Part shown: piece by piece, positions 17,202 through 25,277 of the stretch
Position numbering within the stretch: the first letter of the stretch is position 1
Layout: every line of letters begins with the position of its first letter
Assembly: GCA_951813325.1 (NCBI GenBank)
Contig: OX638350.1
Span: forward strand, 1,289,029 to 1,353,028
Source of the DNA: an uncultured Acidimicrobiales bacterium
Lineage (GTDB): Bacteria > Actinomycetota > Acidimicrobiia > Acidimicrobiales > Bin134
Length of the DNA stretch: 64,000 bases
Reading direction: 5' to 3'
Translations under genes and position numbers: made by a program
The notes under the pieces: generated by a model
Seen by the model: only the letters and a program-made list of their open reading frames with translations
What the model was told of the DNA's origin: nothing
Database searches by the model: none

Positions 17202-18049
17202 CCAGCATGGTGGATCTGTCGACGATGGTGGGGGCCTGTGCGACCCAGCGGGGCGTGCTGGCGGTGGCCGGGCCCGACGCCGAGGACTTCTTGCAGGGCC
17301 AGCTCAGCCAGGATGTCGCGGCGCTGGCCGAAGGCCAATCGGCCTGGTCCCTCGTCTTGCAGCCTCAAGGGCGCATCGACGCCTTCGTCCGCGTCACCCG
17401 CCAGGCTGCCGACCGGTACGTGCTCGACACCGACGGCTCGCTGGAGCAGCTCATCGTTCGGCTCAAGCGGTTCATGCTGCGCACCGATGTCACGCTGGAG
17501 CCGCTGGACTGGCGGTGCATTGCCGTCCGGGGGCCGGGCGCGGCGGATGCACCTGTCTCCGGCGAGATCGTAGGCCCGGTGCCCACCGGAGGTGTCGATG
17601 TGCTCGGCCCCGCCCCGACGGTGTCGGAGGACATGCCCAGAATCGACGCTGAATCTCTGGAAGTCCAACGGATCAAGGCAGGGTTCCCCCGCATGGGAGT
17701 AGACATCGACGACCGCACCATCCCCGCTGAGGCCGAGGTGGTGCCCTGGACAGTCAGCTTCACCAAGGGATGTTTCACCGGCCAGGAGCTGGTCGCCCGC
17801 ATGGACTCTCGAGGGAGCAACGCCCCCCGCTACCTGCGGCTGCTGACCCTCCAAGGCCGGGCTGAGCTGACCGGCGGCGACCCCATCCACAGCACCGACG
17901 GCGCCGATGTCGGCAACGTCACCAGCATCGCCTGGGACGCAATCACCGGCACCACGGTGGCCCTGGGCTACATCAGGCGCTCCCTGGCCATGCCCGCCGA
18001 GGTGCAGCTGGCCGGCTGCCCGGCTCAGGCATCGGCCGTTCCCCGCTGA
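17198..18049 (+). CDS. ygfZ: YgfZ/GcvT-family folate-binding protein
   Basis: 283 aa. YgfZ proteins use folate to help assemble or repair certain Fe-S enzymes. The diagnostic motif K-G-C-x-G-Q-E is present as SFTKGCFTGQELVARMDSRG. The N-terminal region DAEDFLQGQLSQDVAAL and SLVLQPQGRIDAFVRV matches the family. It starts in an ATGA overlap with trpE, so it is co-translated with tryptophan synthesis genes; a direct functional tie is not obvious. Confidence 0.9.
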   Translation: MTSMVDLSTMVGACATQRGVLAVAGPDAEDFLQGQLSQDVAALAEGQSAWSLVLQPQGRIDAFVRVTRQAADRYVLDTDGSLEQLIVRLKRFMLRTDVTLEPLDWRCIAVRGPGAADAPVSGEIVGPVPTGGVDVLGPAPTVSEDMPRIDAESLEVQRIKAGFPRMGVDIDDRTIPAEAEVVPWTVSFTKGCFTGQELVARMDSRGSNAPRYLRLLTLQGRAELTGGDPIHSTDGADVGNVTSIAWDAITGTTVALGYIRRSLAMPAEVQLAGCPAQASAVPR

Positions 18050-18086
18050 TCGGGCCCATGATCCATCTCCCGAGGGAATTAACCGG

Positions 18087-18092
18087 TAGTTT
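18087..18092 (+). promoter_or_regulatory. -10-like hexamer in front of trpF
   Basis: TAGTTT, followed by 8 nt and the GTG at 18101. The sequence TAGTTTT plus 7 nt plus GTG is the same as in front of hisD. No good -35 is visible. It could start a leaderless trpFBA mRNA inside the longer cluster. Confidence 0.35.
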
Positions 18093-18100
18093 TGAAAGAA

Positions 18101-18778
18101 GTGTTCATCAAGATATGCGGCATCACCACAGCCGATGATGCTCTGTTGGCCACCGCCTTGGGCGCCGACGCGGTGGGCTTCATCATGGCCCCGTCCTCCC
18201 GTCAGATCGCCCCGCCCCGGGTGGAGGAAATCGCCCGGCGACTCCCTCCCGGGGTCCTCACCGTCGGTGTGTTCCGCAACGAGGCCCCACAGCGTGTGGT
18301 CGAGATCGTCAACCGCTGCGGCCTCAAAGCCGCCCAACTGCATGGGCACGAGAGCGCAGCCGAAACCCGACTGGTGTCCGAAGAGGTTCCGGTGGTGATC
18401 AAGGCCTTCCCCGGGGGCAGCGGAGCCCTGGCCGCGGCCGACCGCTACGGCGCCGATATGGTGCTGGTGGACTCCGACAGCCCCGGTTCGGGCCAGGTGT
18501 TCGACTGGTCGCTGGCTGAGGGAGCTCCCGGAGGGATCAGACTCATCATGGCCGGCGGCCTGAACCCTGAGAACGTGGCCGCGGCAATTGCCAAGGTCCG
18601 CCCCTGGGGGGTGGATGTATCCACCGGGGTGGAGCTGCTTCCCGGTCGCAAGGACCCGGCGAGATTGCGGGCGTTCATCAACGCCGCCCGAGCTGCTCAG
18701 CCGGCTCATCTCCACCCAGCCGACGAAGAGCTGGTTGAAGATGCCCCTTACGACTGGCAGGAGGAGCAGCGGTGGTGA
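18101..18778 (+). CDS. trpF: Phosphoribosylanthranilate isomerase
   Basis: 225 aa from GTG at 18101; a TTG at 18092 would add three residues. Isomerises PRA to CdRP in tryptophan synthesis. [17 protein letters not shown] holds the catalytic Cys; [47 protein letters not shown] and [15 protein letters not shown] (catalytic Asp and phosphate loop) follow, ending [20 protein letters not shown] separate trpF argues against a PriA-type hisA. It has a C-terminal extension of about 20 residues ([20 protein letters not shown]). Overlaps trpB. Confidence 0.93.
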   Translation: MFIKICGITTADDALLATALGADAVGFIMAPSSRQIAPPRVEEIARRLPPGVLTVGVFRNEAPQRVVEIVNRCGLKAAQLHGHESAAETRLVSEEVPVVIKAFPGGSGALAAADRYGADMVLVDSDSPGSGQVFDWSLAEGAPGGIRLIMAGGLNPENVAAAIAKVRPWGVDVSTGVELLPGRKDPARLRAFINAARAAQPAHLHPADEELVEDAPYDWQEEQRW

Positions 18779-19965
18779 TCATGGCCGAGCCCGTTGGCGG
18801 GCGGTTTGGGGACTTCGGCGGGCGTTTCGTTCCCGAAACCCTGGTGCCGGCTTGCGAGGAGCTGGAGGCGGCGTTCTGCTCTGCCTGGGCCGACCAGGAG
18901 TTTCGGGGCGAGCTGAACCGGCTGTTGGCCGACTATGCCGGCCGCCCGTCGCCGCTCACCGAGTGCCACCGCCTGTCGGAGGAGTTGGGGTTGCGCCTGC
19001 TGTTGAAGCGGGAGGATCTCAACCACACCGGCTCCCACAAGATCAACAATGTGTTGGGACAGGCTCTTTTGGCCGTGCGCATGGGCAAGACCCGGTTGGT
19101 GGCCGAGACCGGCGCCGGCCAGCACGGCGTGGCCACCGCCACCGCGGCGGCTTTGTTGGGCCTGGATTGCGTGGTGTACATGGGCGAGTTCGACATGGAG
19201 CGCCAAGCCCTCAACGTGTTCCGCATGCAGCTGCTCGGTGCCGAGGTCCGGGCGGCGGTGTCGGGCAGCCGTACGCTGAAAGACGCCATCAACGAGGCCA
19301 TGCGCGACTGGGTGGCCACCATGGAGAGCTCCCACTACTGCCTGGGCTCGGTGATGGGCCCCCACCCCTACCCCTGGATGGTGCGGGAACTGCACCGGGT
19401 GATCGGCGATGAGGCCCGCGAGCAGTGCCGACGGCTGCTGGGGAAAGATCCCGATGTGGTCACCGCCTGTGTGGGCGGCGGCAGCAACGCCATCGGCATC
19501 TTCAGCGGCTTTGTCGACGGCGATGCCGAGCTGGTGGGGGTGGAGCCGGCCGGTGGGGCGGCCATCGGCCGGGGCGTCCCCGGTGTGGTCCACGGCTCCA
19601 AATCGTTTTTGATGCAGGACGAGCACGGCCAGGTGCTGGAAGCCGAGTCGATCTCCGCCGGTCTCGACTATCCCGGCATCGGCCCGGAGCACTCCCACCT
19701 GGCGGCCATCGGTCGGGCCACCTACGAGTCGGTCACCGACGACGAGGTGGTGGCCGCCTTCGAGCTGATGTCGCGTGCCGAGGGGATCATTCCCGCACTG
19801 GAACCGGCCCATGCCTTGGCCTGGGTGTCGCGGGCCCGAGAGAAGCTGGCCGGCCGAGCGGTGCTGTTGAACCTGAGCGGGCGGGGGGACAAGGACGTCG
19901 ACCAGATGATGGGCCGACTGAAGCCAGACAGCGGTTCCGACGGGGATGACGGGCCGATGGGGTGA
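18772..19965 (+). CDS. trpB: Tryptophan synthase beta chain
   Basis: 397 aa, GTG start overlapping the trpF stop (an ATG at 18781 is also possible). Joins indole and serine to tryptophan. [15 protein letters not shown] is the conserved N-terminus, [20 protein letters not shown] carries the PLP lysine, [20 protein letters not shown] the catalytic Glu loop, and [12 protein letters not shown] the phosphate cup. [11 protein letters not shown] is the conserved C-terminus. Typical TrpB1 length and motifs. Confidence 0.97.
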   Translation: MVIMAEPVGGRFGDFGGRFVPETLVPACEELEAAFCSAWADQEFRGELNRLLADYAGRPSPLTECHRLSEELGLRLLLKREDLNHTGSHKINNVLGQALLAVRMGKTRLVAETGAGQHGVATATAAALLGLDCVVYMGEFDMERQALNVFRMQLLGAEVRAAVSGSRTLKDAINEAMRDWVATMESSHYCLGSVMGPHPYPWMVRELHRVIGDEAREQCRRLLGKDPDVVTACVGGGSNAIGIFSGFVDGDAELVGVEPAGGAAIGRGVPGVVHGSKSFLMQDEHGQVLEAESISAGLDYPGIGPEHSHLAAIGRATYESVTDDEVVAAFELMSRAEGIIPALEPAHALAWVSRAREKLAGRAVLLNLSGRGDKDVDQMMGRLKPDSGSDGDDGPMG

Positions 19966-20741
19966 GCGCTGAGGTCGGTCCTTTGGAGGCTGCGCTGCGG
20001 GCCCGCCGATCCCGAGGCGGCAAGGCATTGGTGCCCTACCTGACCGGTGGGCTGGGCGACTGGCAGGGGGCGCTGGCCGCGGCCGCCGATGCGGGGGCCG
20101 ATGCGGTGGAGGTGGGGATCCCCTTTTCCGACCCGGTGATAGATGGCCCCGTCATCCAGCAGGCCAATGACCGGGCGCTGGCCGCAGGGGCCACCCCCCT
20201 TGGTGTTCTGGACTCCGTCGGCCGACTCGATATCGGCGTGCCGTTGGCGGTGATGACCTACTACAACATCGCTTTCCGGTTCGGGCTGGAGCGGTTCGCC
20301 TCTGTTCTGGCCGACCAAGGCGTGGCGGCGGCCATCTTGCCCGATCTCCCCTTGGAGGAGGCGGGGCCGTGGACCGAGGCAGCCGACGCCGCCGGAGTGG
20401 AGACCGTGCTGTTGGCTACGCCCACCGCCTCCGACGAGCGGCTGGGCCGGATCTGCGCCCGAACCCGGGGGTTCGTATACGGGGTGGGGCTTTTGGGGGT
20501 GACCGGTGTGCGCGACGAGCTGGCGGCATCCGCGGTGGTAATGGCCGAGCGGCTCAAGCAGATGACCGATTTGCCCGTGCTGGTGGGCGTGGGAGTGGGA
20601 ACCCCGGAGCAGGCCGAAGAGGTTTGCCGGGTGGCCGACGGCGCGGTGGTGGGCTCAGCAGTAGTGCGCCGGATGCTGGACGACGGGGGGCCGATGGCAG
20701 TCGGCGAACTGGTCGGGCGGTTTCGCAGAGCCCTGGATTGA
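19962..20741 (+). CDS. trpA: Tryptophan synthase alpha chain
   Basis: 259 aa, GTG start in a 4-nt overlap with trpB. Cleaves indole-3-glycerol phosphate and channels indole to Trp[13 protein letters not shown] is the N-terminal motif, [20 protein letters not shown] holds both catalytic acids (Glu and Asp), [13 protein letters not shown] and [14 protein letters not shown] follow. Usual length. It ends the his/trp cluster. Confidence 0.96.
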   Translation: MSAEVGPLEAALRARRSRGGKALVPYLTGGLGDWQGALAAAADAGADAVEVGIPFSDPVIDGPVIQQANDRALAAGATPLGVLDSVGRLDIGVPLAVMTYYNIAFRFGLERFASVLADQGVAAAILPDLPLEEAGPWTEAADAAGVETVLLATPTASDERLGRICARTRGFVYGVGLLGVTGVRDELAASAVVMAERLKQMTDLPVLVGVGVGTPEQAEEVCRVADGAVVGSAVVRRMLDDGGPMAVGELVGRFRRALD

Positions 20742-20795
20742 GCCCAGAGAACTTTGCATTTCCCGTGTGGGCTGCTTGACTCTGAAGATTATTTA

Positions 20796-20825
20796 TTCGC
20801 AGCCCTTTGAACTGCACTATATAAT
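20796..20825 (+). promoter_or_regulatory. Promoter of the HU gene
   Basis: A consensus TATAAT at 20820-20825 lies in an unusually AT-rich 100-bp stretch before the HU gene. TTCGCA at 20796-20801 with an 18-bp spacer is a poor -35. AGGAG at 20835-20839 is the ribosome site, 6 nt before the ATG. This is the best conventional leadered promoter in the window. Confidence 0.55.
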
Positions 20826-20845
20826 TCAAAAATTAGGAGTATTTC

Positions 20846-21124
20846 ATGAACAAGTCTGAGTTGGTCAGCGCCATCAGCGATCGCACCGGCGAGAGCAGGC
20901 GTACTGTGGAATCGGTGCTCTACAGCCTGGAGAAAACGGTTACCGAACAGGTGATCTTGGGTGAGAAAGTTTCAATCACCGGATTCCTGTCGTTCGAACA
21001 GACCTTACGGGACGCTCGCACCGGCCGCAATCCCCGCACTGGCGAGAGCATCCAGATTGCGGCCACCAAGGGCTGCAAGGTCAGCGCCGGCGCCCGTCTC
21101 AAGGCGGCGGCCAAGGGAACCTGA
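20846..21124 (+). CDS. HU-family nucleoid DNA-binding protein
   Basis: 92 aa. Small dimeric protein that bends DNA. MNKSELVSAISDRTGESRRT and VEQVILGEKVSITGFLSFE-type segments match HU, and RTGRNPRTGESIQIAATKGC is the DNA-clasping arm with the conserved R-N-P. It lacks the long basic Lys/Ala tail of mycobacterial HupB, ending only in RLKAAAKGT. Strong RBS AGGAG. Confidence 0.94.
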   Translation: MNKSELVSAISDRTGESRRTVESVLYSLEKTVTEQVILGEKVSITGFLSFEQTLRDARTGRNPRTGESIQIAATKGCKVSAGARLKAAAKGT

Positions 21125-21141
21125 TCCGCGAGTGTCTGAGC

Positions 21142-21609
21142 ATGGCTGATTGGCTACTGTCGCCCGGCGATCCTGCCCCGGCGTTCACTTTGTCAGACCA
21201 GGACGGCAATGAGGTATCGCTGGGCGACTTCACCGGCCGGAGGCTGGTGATCTTCTTCTACCCGAAGGCGCTCACCCCGGGTTGAACCACCCAGGCAGTC
21301 GGCGTGCGTGACATCGCCGCAGAGAGTGAGGACATCGCCGTGGTGGGCATCTGCGGGGACAAGCCCGAGCGGCAGAAGCGGTTCGACGAGAAGAACAAGC
21401 TGGGCTATACCCTGCTTTCGGATACCGACCATGAGGTCGCGGAGGCCTACGGCGTGTGGCGGGAGAAGAAAATGTACGGCAAGAGCTATATGGGCGTCGT
21501 CCGCTCGGCCTTCATCGTGGGGACCGACGGCCGAGTTGAGCATGCATTCTACAAGGTCAGCCCCAAGGACACCCCCAAGAAGCTGGCTGCGGCGTTGTCC
21601 GCGGAGTAG
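21142..21609 (+). CDS. Probable selenocysteine peroxiredoxin (PrxQ/BCP type), in-frame TGA at codon 48
   Basis: Reading through one TGA (21283-21285) gives 155 aa. The protein starts MADWLLSPGDPAPAFTLSDQ and has VSLGDFTGRRLVIFFYPKAL before TPG-TGA-TTQAVGVRDIA. In this family the motif is TPGCTTQAC, so TGA falls exactly on the peroxidatic cysteine. Downstream sequence is intact and in frame to the end (VVGICGDKPERQKRFDEKNK, GKSYMGVVRSAFIVGTDGRV). A Sec codon is therefore likelier than a nonsense mutation; Sec peroxiredoxins with TPGU are known. The usual resolving Cys five residues later is Val here. A candidate SECIS hairpin follows. Sec genes (selA/B/C/D) are not in the window. Confidence 0.78.
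21300..21319 (+). promoter_or_regulatory. Candidate bacterial SECIS hairpin
   Basis: CGGCG (21300-21304) pairs with CGCCG (21315-21319) around a 10-nt loop, TGCGTGACAT. The loop begins 19 nt after the TGA and has G at its second position, within the spacing and loop features described for bacterial SECIS elements. The stem is only 5 bp as seen by eye. Confidence 0.45.
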
Positions 21610-21627
21610 TGGGTTAGGAGCAGGCTG

Positions 21628-22050
21628 ATGAGGCCTCCGGCCGAGGTCCTTCCCCACTGTCCTCCGTTCCTGTTCTTGGACGAAGTGACTTCGATGGTGG
21701 CCGGGGAGCGGGCCGAGGGCTATTGGCGGCTCACCGGCGACGAGTCGTTTTTCGCTGGGCACTTCCCCGGTCGGCCCACGCTGCCCGGCGTGCTGATGGC
21801 CGAGGCCATTGCCCAGCTCGGGGCCTACATCGTGCTCCACGACGACCGCTTCGCCGGCAAGCTGCCCCTGTTCGGCGGCCTGGACGGCGCCCGCTTCCGC
21901 CGCCAGGTCGGCCCCGGGGATCGCTTGGACCTGGAGGTGGAGATGACCCGGCTGTCGGCCCGAGGGGGTCGGGGCCAGGGAAAGGCGTCGGTGAACGACG
22001 AGGTGGCCTGCCAGTGCGAGATGCTGTTCGTGGTGGTCGACGCCGGCTGA
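21628..22050 (+). CDS. fabZ: 3-hydroxyacyl-ACP dehydratase, FabZ type
   Basis: 140 aa hot-dog-fold enzyme that dehydrates 3-hydroxyacyl-ACP. LPHCPPFLFLDEV, then FFAGHFPGRPTLPGVLMAEA with the catalytic His (GHFPG) and Glu (MAEA). FFGGLDGARFRRQVGPGDRL-like sequence LFGGLDGARFRRQVGPGD is typical. TAGGAG lies 8 nt before the ATG. It faces the other fab genes (fabF ends 25 bp away, convergent), so the pathway genes are grouped but not one operon. Confidence 0.92.
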   Translation: MRPPAEVLPHCPPFLFLDEVTSMVAGERAEGYWRLTGDESFFAGHFPGRPTLPGVLMAEAIAQLGAYIVLHDDRFAGKLPLFGGLDGARFRRQVGPGDRLDLEVEMTRLSARGGRGQGKASVNDEVACQCEMLFVVVDAG

Positions 22051-22074
22051 TGGAGGCCGGCCGGCGAACTCTGG

Positions 22075-23256
22075 CTACGCGGGCGGGGGACCGATCACGA
22101 TAGTCCCGTTGTGCCCGCCGAAGCCGAAGGAGTTGGACAGCGACGGCCCGGGGGTCCATGGGGCCGGCTCTCCGGCCACGATGCGGATGGGGGCCATGTC
22201 GGGGTCAGAGGTCTCATAGCCGTAGGTGGGCGGGATCAGCCCGTGCTCCATGGCCATCAGCACAGCGGTCGCCTCGATTGCTCCCGCGGCGCCCAGTGCG
22301 TGGCCGGTCACCCCTTTGGTGGAGGTGACCAGCGGTCCCGGGGTGCCAAACACCTTCTGGATGGCCTCGGCTTCGGCGGCGTCGTTCAGCGGGGTGGACG
22401 TGCCGTGGGCGTTGATGTGGGTGATGTCGTCGGGTGCCAACCCGGCGTCGGCCAGAGCCAGCTCCATGCACCGCACGGCTCCTGCTCCCCCGGGCGATGG
22501 GGCGGTGATGTGGTAGGCGTCGGCCGTGCTGGCCCCGCCCAGTACCTCGCCCAAGATGGGCGCCCCCCGGCTCAGAGCGCTCTCCAGCTCTTCCAGCACC
22601 AGGATTGCTGCGCCTTCTGCCTGTATGAACCCGTCCCGCTCCAAGTCGAACGGGCGGCTGATGTGGCGGCTGGAGACCGCGGTCATGTTCTTGAAGGTGG
22701 CCTCGCCGGTGATGGAGTTGGAGGCCTCGCTTCCGCCGGTGATGACCGCGTCGCAGCGGTTGGCGCGGATTAGCGTGGCCGCGTTGGCAATGGACTGGGT
22801 GCCCGCCGCGCACGCCGTGACCGTGTTCTCGCACGGTCCGGAGAAGCCGTAGCGCATGGAGATGGCTGCCGACGCTGCGTTGGCCATCAGCATCGGCACC
22901 AGGAATGGCGACACCCGTCGCTCACCCCGTTCGATGCGGATCTGGATTTGGTCTTCCAGCGTCCGAAGGCCGCCCACGCCCGTTCCCACCCAGACGCCGA
23001 TCCGGTCGGGGTCGGCGCTGAGGTCGCCCGACTGCTCCAGTGCCTCGGCGGCCGCCGCTAGGGCCATTTGGGCGAACCGGTCGGTGCGGCGGGCCTCCTT
23101 GGGGCTGTCGAAATGGGGGAGGGGGTCGAAGTGGTCCATCACCCGCCGGCCGTCGGCAGGCGCTGCCAACAGCCCTTGCCAGAAGGCGTCCCGTCCAAGG
23201 CCGGGCCAGGCCAAGACCCCCATACCGCTTACCGCTACCCGGCGCGGTGCGGTCAT
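22075..23256 (-). CDS. fabF: 3-oxoacyl-ACP synthase II
   Basis: 393 aa from ATG at 23256 (MTAPRRVAVSGMGVL); an in-frame start four codons upstream is possible. Elongating ketosynthase that condenses malonyl-ACP with acyl-ACP. The active-site Cys is in TVTACAAGTQSIANA, the two catalytic histidines in NAHGTSTPLNDAAEAEAI and TKGVTGHALGAAGAIEA, and the C-terminal NSFGFGGHNGTIVI is typical. Last gene of fabD-H-G-acpP-F. Confidence 0.95.
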   Translation of the reverse strand: MTAPRRVAVSGMGVLAWPGLGRDAFWQGLLAAPADGRRVMDHFDPLPHFDSPKEARRTDRFAQMALAAAAEALEQSGDLSADPDRIGVWVGTGVGGLRTLEDQIQIRIERGERRVSPFLVPMLMANAASAAISMRYGFSGPCENTVTACAAGTQSIANAATLIRANRCDAVITGGSEASNSITGEATFKNMTAVSSRHISRPFDLERDGFIQAEGAAILVLEELESALSRGAPILGEVLGGASTADAYHITAPSPGGAGAVRCMELALADAGLAPDDITHINAHGTSTPLNDAAEAEAIQKVFGTPGPLVTSTKGVTGHALGAAGAIEATAVLMAMEHGLIPPTYGYETSDPDMAPIRIVAGEPAPWTPGPSLSNSFGFGGHNGTIVIGPPPA

Positions 23257-23311
23257 GTTCCCGCCCACCGCTGGCGGGCGTCGGTACGGGCGTCGTCGGC
23301 TTGCGGCTGGG

Positions 23312-23551
23312 TCATCCCAATTTGTCGGTCACCAAGCCGAAGGCTTGGCCCACGGTCTCGATGCCCTCCAGCTCTTCTTCTTCGATGGTGACGTCGAACT
23401 CCTCCTCGAGTGCCATTACCAACTCGACCAAGTCGAGGCTGTCCGAATCCAAGTCGTCGGCGAAGTTGGCTTCGGGAGTTACCTGGTCGGCCTCAACCGA
23501 CAGTACCTCCACGGTGCAGTTCTGGAAGCGGGTGAAATTGTCGTCGCTCAC
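23312..23551 (-). CDS. acpP: Acyl carrier protein
   Basis: 79 aa, GTG start. Carries growing acyl chains on a phosphopantetheine arm. The attachment serine is in DDLDSDSLDLVELVMALEE, and the acidic helices FDVTIEEEELEGIETVGQA match ACP. Typical length and acidity. It lies between fabG and fabF, which supports a fatty-acid rather than polyketide role. Confidence 0.95.
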   Translation of the reverse strand: MSDDNFTRFQNCTVEVLSVEADQVTPEANFADDLDSDSLDLVELVMALEEEFDVTIEEEELEGIETVGQAFGLVTDKLG

Positions 23552-23616
23552 GCTGATTTTCTCCTATTCGTGGACTGGATGTCCTTGGATGGGTCCGATC
23601 GTGTGGTCTTGGGCAC

Positions 23617-24339
23617 TTATCCTCCCATGCCCAGGCCCCCGTCTACCGGAATCACCGCCCCGGTGACATATCCGGCGGCATCGGAGGCCAGAAAGGAAAT
23701 GGTGGCAGCAACTTCGGAGGGTTCGCCCAATCGTCCGAGAGGAACGGCATCGATGATGGCCGAGCGGCGATCATCGTCCAATTCGTTGATCATGTCGGTG
23801 CCCACCGGGCCGGGGGCCACCACGTTTACGGTGATGTTGCGGCTGGCCAGCTCCTTGGCCAGCGAACGGCCCAGCCCGACCAGTCCGGCTTTGGATGCGG
23901 CGTAGTTGGCTTGGCCCGCTTGTCCCATGGCGCCCACCACCGAGGAGACGAACACGATGCGCCCCCAGCGATTGCGCATCATCGACCGGGCCGCCCGTTT
24001 GGCCACCCGGTAGCCCGCGGTCAAGTTGGCGTCGATCACGTCGGTGAAGTCGGCTTCGCTCATGCGCATCACCAGCTTGTCCCGGGTGATCCCCGCGTTC
24101 GACACCAGCACCTCCACCGGTCCGAGCTGGTCTTCTATCTCGGCGAATGCGGCGTCGACCTGGCTCTCATCGGTCACGTCGCAGTTCACGCCCAAAAGAT
24201 CGACCTGCCCGTTCGAGGGTGGCGCCTCGCTGCGGAAGGTGACCGCAACGCGGTGGCCGACTTCGGCGAGCTCAGTGGCGGTGGCCAACCCGATGCCCCG
24301 GTTCCCTCCCGTCACCAGGACGACCCTGGATGTGCTCAC
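23617..24339 (-). CDS. fabG: 3-oxoacyl-ACP reductase
   Basis: 240 aa short-chain dehydrogenase. NADPH-dependent reduction of 3-oxoacyl-ACP. Cofactor motif VTGGNRGIGLATATELAE, NAGITRDKLVMRM (typical FabG NAGIT), and the catalytic Ser, Tyr and Lys in FVSSVVGAMGQAGQANYAAS followed by KAGLVGLGRS. VAPGPVGTDM and the C-terminal VIPVDGGLGMGG agree. It overlaps fabH by 4 nt. Confidence 0.94.
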   Translation of the reverse strand: MSTSRVVLVTGGNRGIGLATATELAEVGHRVAVTFRSEAPPSNGQVDLLGVNCDVTDESQVDAAFAEIEDQLGPVEVLVSNAGITRDKLVMRMSEADFTDVIDANLTAGYRVAKRAARSMMRNRWGRIVFVSSVVGAMGQAGQANYAASKAGLVGLGRSLAKELASRNITVNVVAPGPVGTDMINELDDDRRSAIIDAVPLGRLGEPSEVAATISFLASDAAGYVTGAVIPVDGGLGMGG

Positions 24340-25265
24340 TGGCCCCAGCGTAGCAGCGCGGCTGCGACGCTCATACCCGCGCCGAAGCCCACGAGCAGCA
24401 CGACGTCGCCGTCGTTGATGGCACCGTTGGAGACCGCGGCGTCCATGGCCAGCGGGATCGACGCCGATGACGTGTTGCCGGTGGTCTCGAGCACGGTAGC
24501 CGCCTTCTCCAGGGGTATGTCCAGGCGCTTCATGGCGCTCTCGATGATTCGGAAGTTGGCCTGGTGGGGGACCACCGCGGCCACATCGGAGGCCTCCAGG
24601 CCGGCATCGGCCAGCACCCTCTTGCTGGCTGAGACCATGACCCGCACCGCTTGGCGGAACACCTCTTTGCCGTCCATGCGGATGTAGTCGCCGAAGTCGC
24701 AGGTCAACAGGTCGGCGAAGCGTCCCTCAGAGCCCATGTAGGTGCTGAGCACGCCCCGGTCCTCGCTCGTCGTCGGCTCCATCACCACCGCTCCGGCGCC
24801 GTCGCCGAACAAGATGGCAGTGGAGCGGTCGTCCCAGTCGGTGAAACGGCTGAGCGTGTCCACGCCCACCACCAGCACCCGCTCCATCCCGGCGGCGATC
24901 TGTGCCCGGGCCAATGAGACGCCGTAGGTGAAGCCCGAGCAGGCGGCGTTCAGGTCGAACGCGCCGCAGACCGCGCCCAGCTCGTTCTGGATGCGGTTGG
25001 ACACCGCGGGGAACACCTGGTCGGGGGTGCAGGTGGAGCAGATGATCAGGTCCAGGTCAGTGGCGTCGATCTCGGCCTGCTTCATGGCGATTCGGGCCGC
25101 TTGGCTCCCCAGCTCGAGGCAGCTGCCCCCCACCCGGCGCTCGTGGATGCCGGTCCGCTCCACGATCCACTCATCGCTGGTGTCGAGGACCGCGGCCAAG
25201 TCGTGGTTGGTGACCACTTTGTGGCCGGTCGCGGTGCCCAAGCCGGTGATGGCTGCTTTTGTCAT
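24336..25265 (-). CDS. fabH: 3-oxoacyl-ACP synthase III
   Basis: 309 aa. Starts fatty-acid synthesis by condensing an acyl-CoA with malonyl-ACP. DTSDEWIVERTGIHERRV is the N-terminal signature; the catalytic Cys is in DLNAACSGFTYGVSLA, the His in VVPHQANFRIIESAMKRL and the Asn in GNTSSASIPLAMDAA. LLVGFGAGMSVAAALLRW ends the protein. Lies 12 bp after fabD. Confidence 0.96.
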   Translation of the reverse strand: MTKAAITGLGTATGHKVVTNHDLAAVLDTSDEWIVERTGIHERRVGGSCLELGSQAARIAMKQAEIDATDLDLIICSTCTPDQVFPAVSNRIQNELGAVCGAFDLNAACSGFTYGVSLARAQIAAGMERVLVVGVDTLSRFTDWDDRSTAILFGDGAGAVVMEPTTSEDRGVLSTYMGSEGRFADLLTCDFGDYIRMDGKEVFRQAVRVMVSASKRVLADAGLEASDVAAVVPHQANFRIIESAMKRLDIPLEKAATVLETTGNTSSASIPLAMDAAVSNGAINDGDVVLLVGFGAGMSVAAALLRWGQ

Positions 25266-25277
25266 CAGTCTTTTCCC

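Noticed and set aside
20741..20773. AGCCCA/TGGGCT as a trpA terminator
   Set aside because: Arms of 6 bp with a 21-nt loop and no T-run; too weak.
21142..21285. Peroxiredoxin as a simple pseudogene with a nonsense mutation
   Set aside because: Not excluded, but the stop is TGA, lies exactly at the catalytic Cys, the rest is undamaged, and a hairpin follows, so the Sec reading was preferred.
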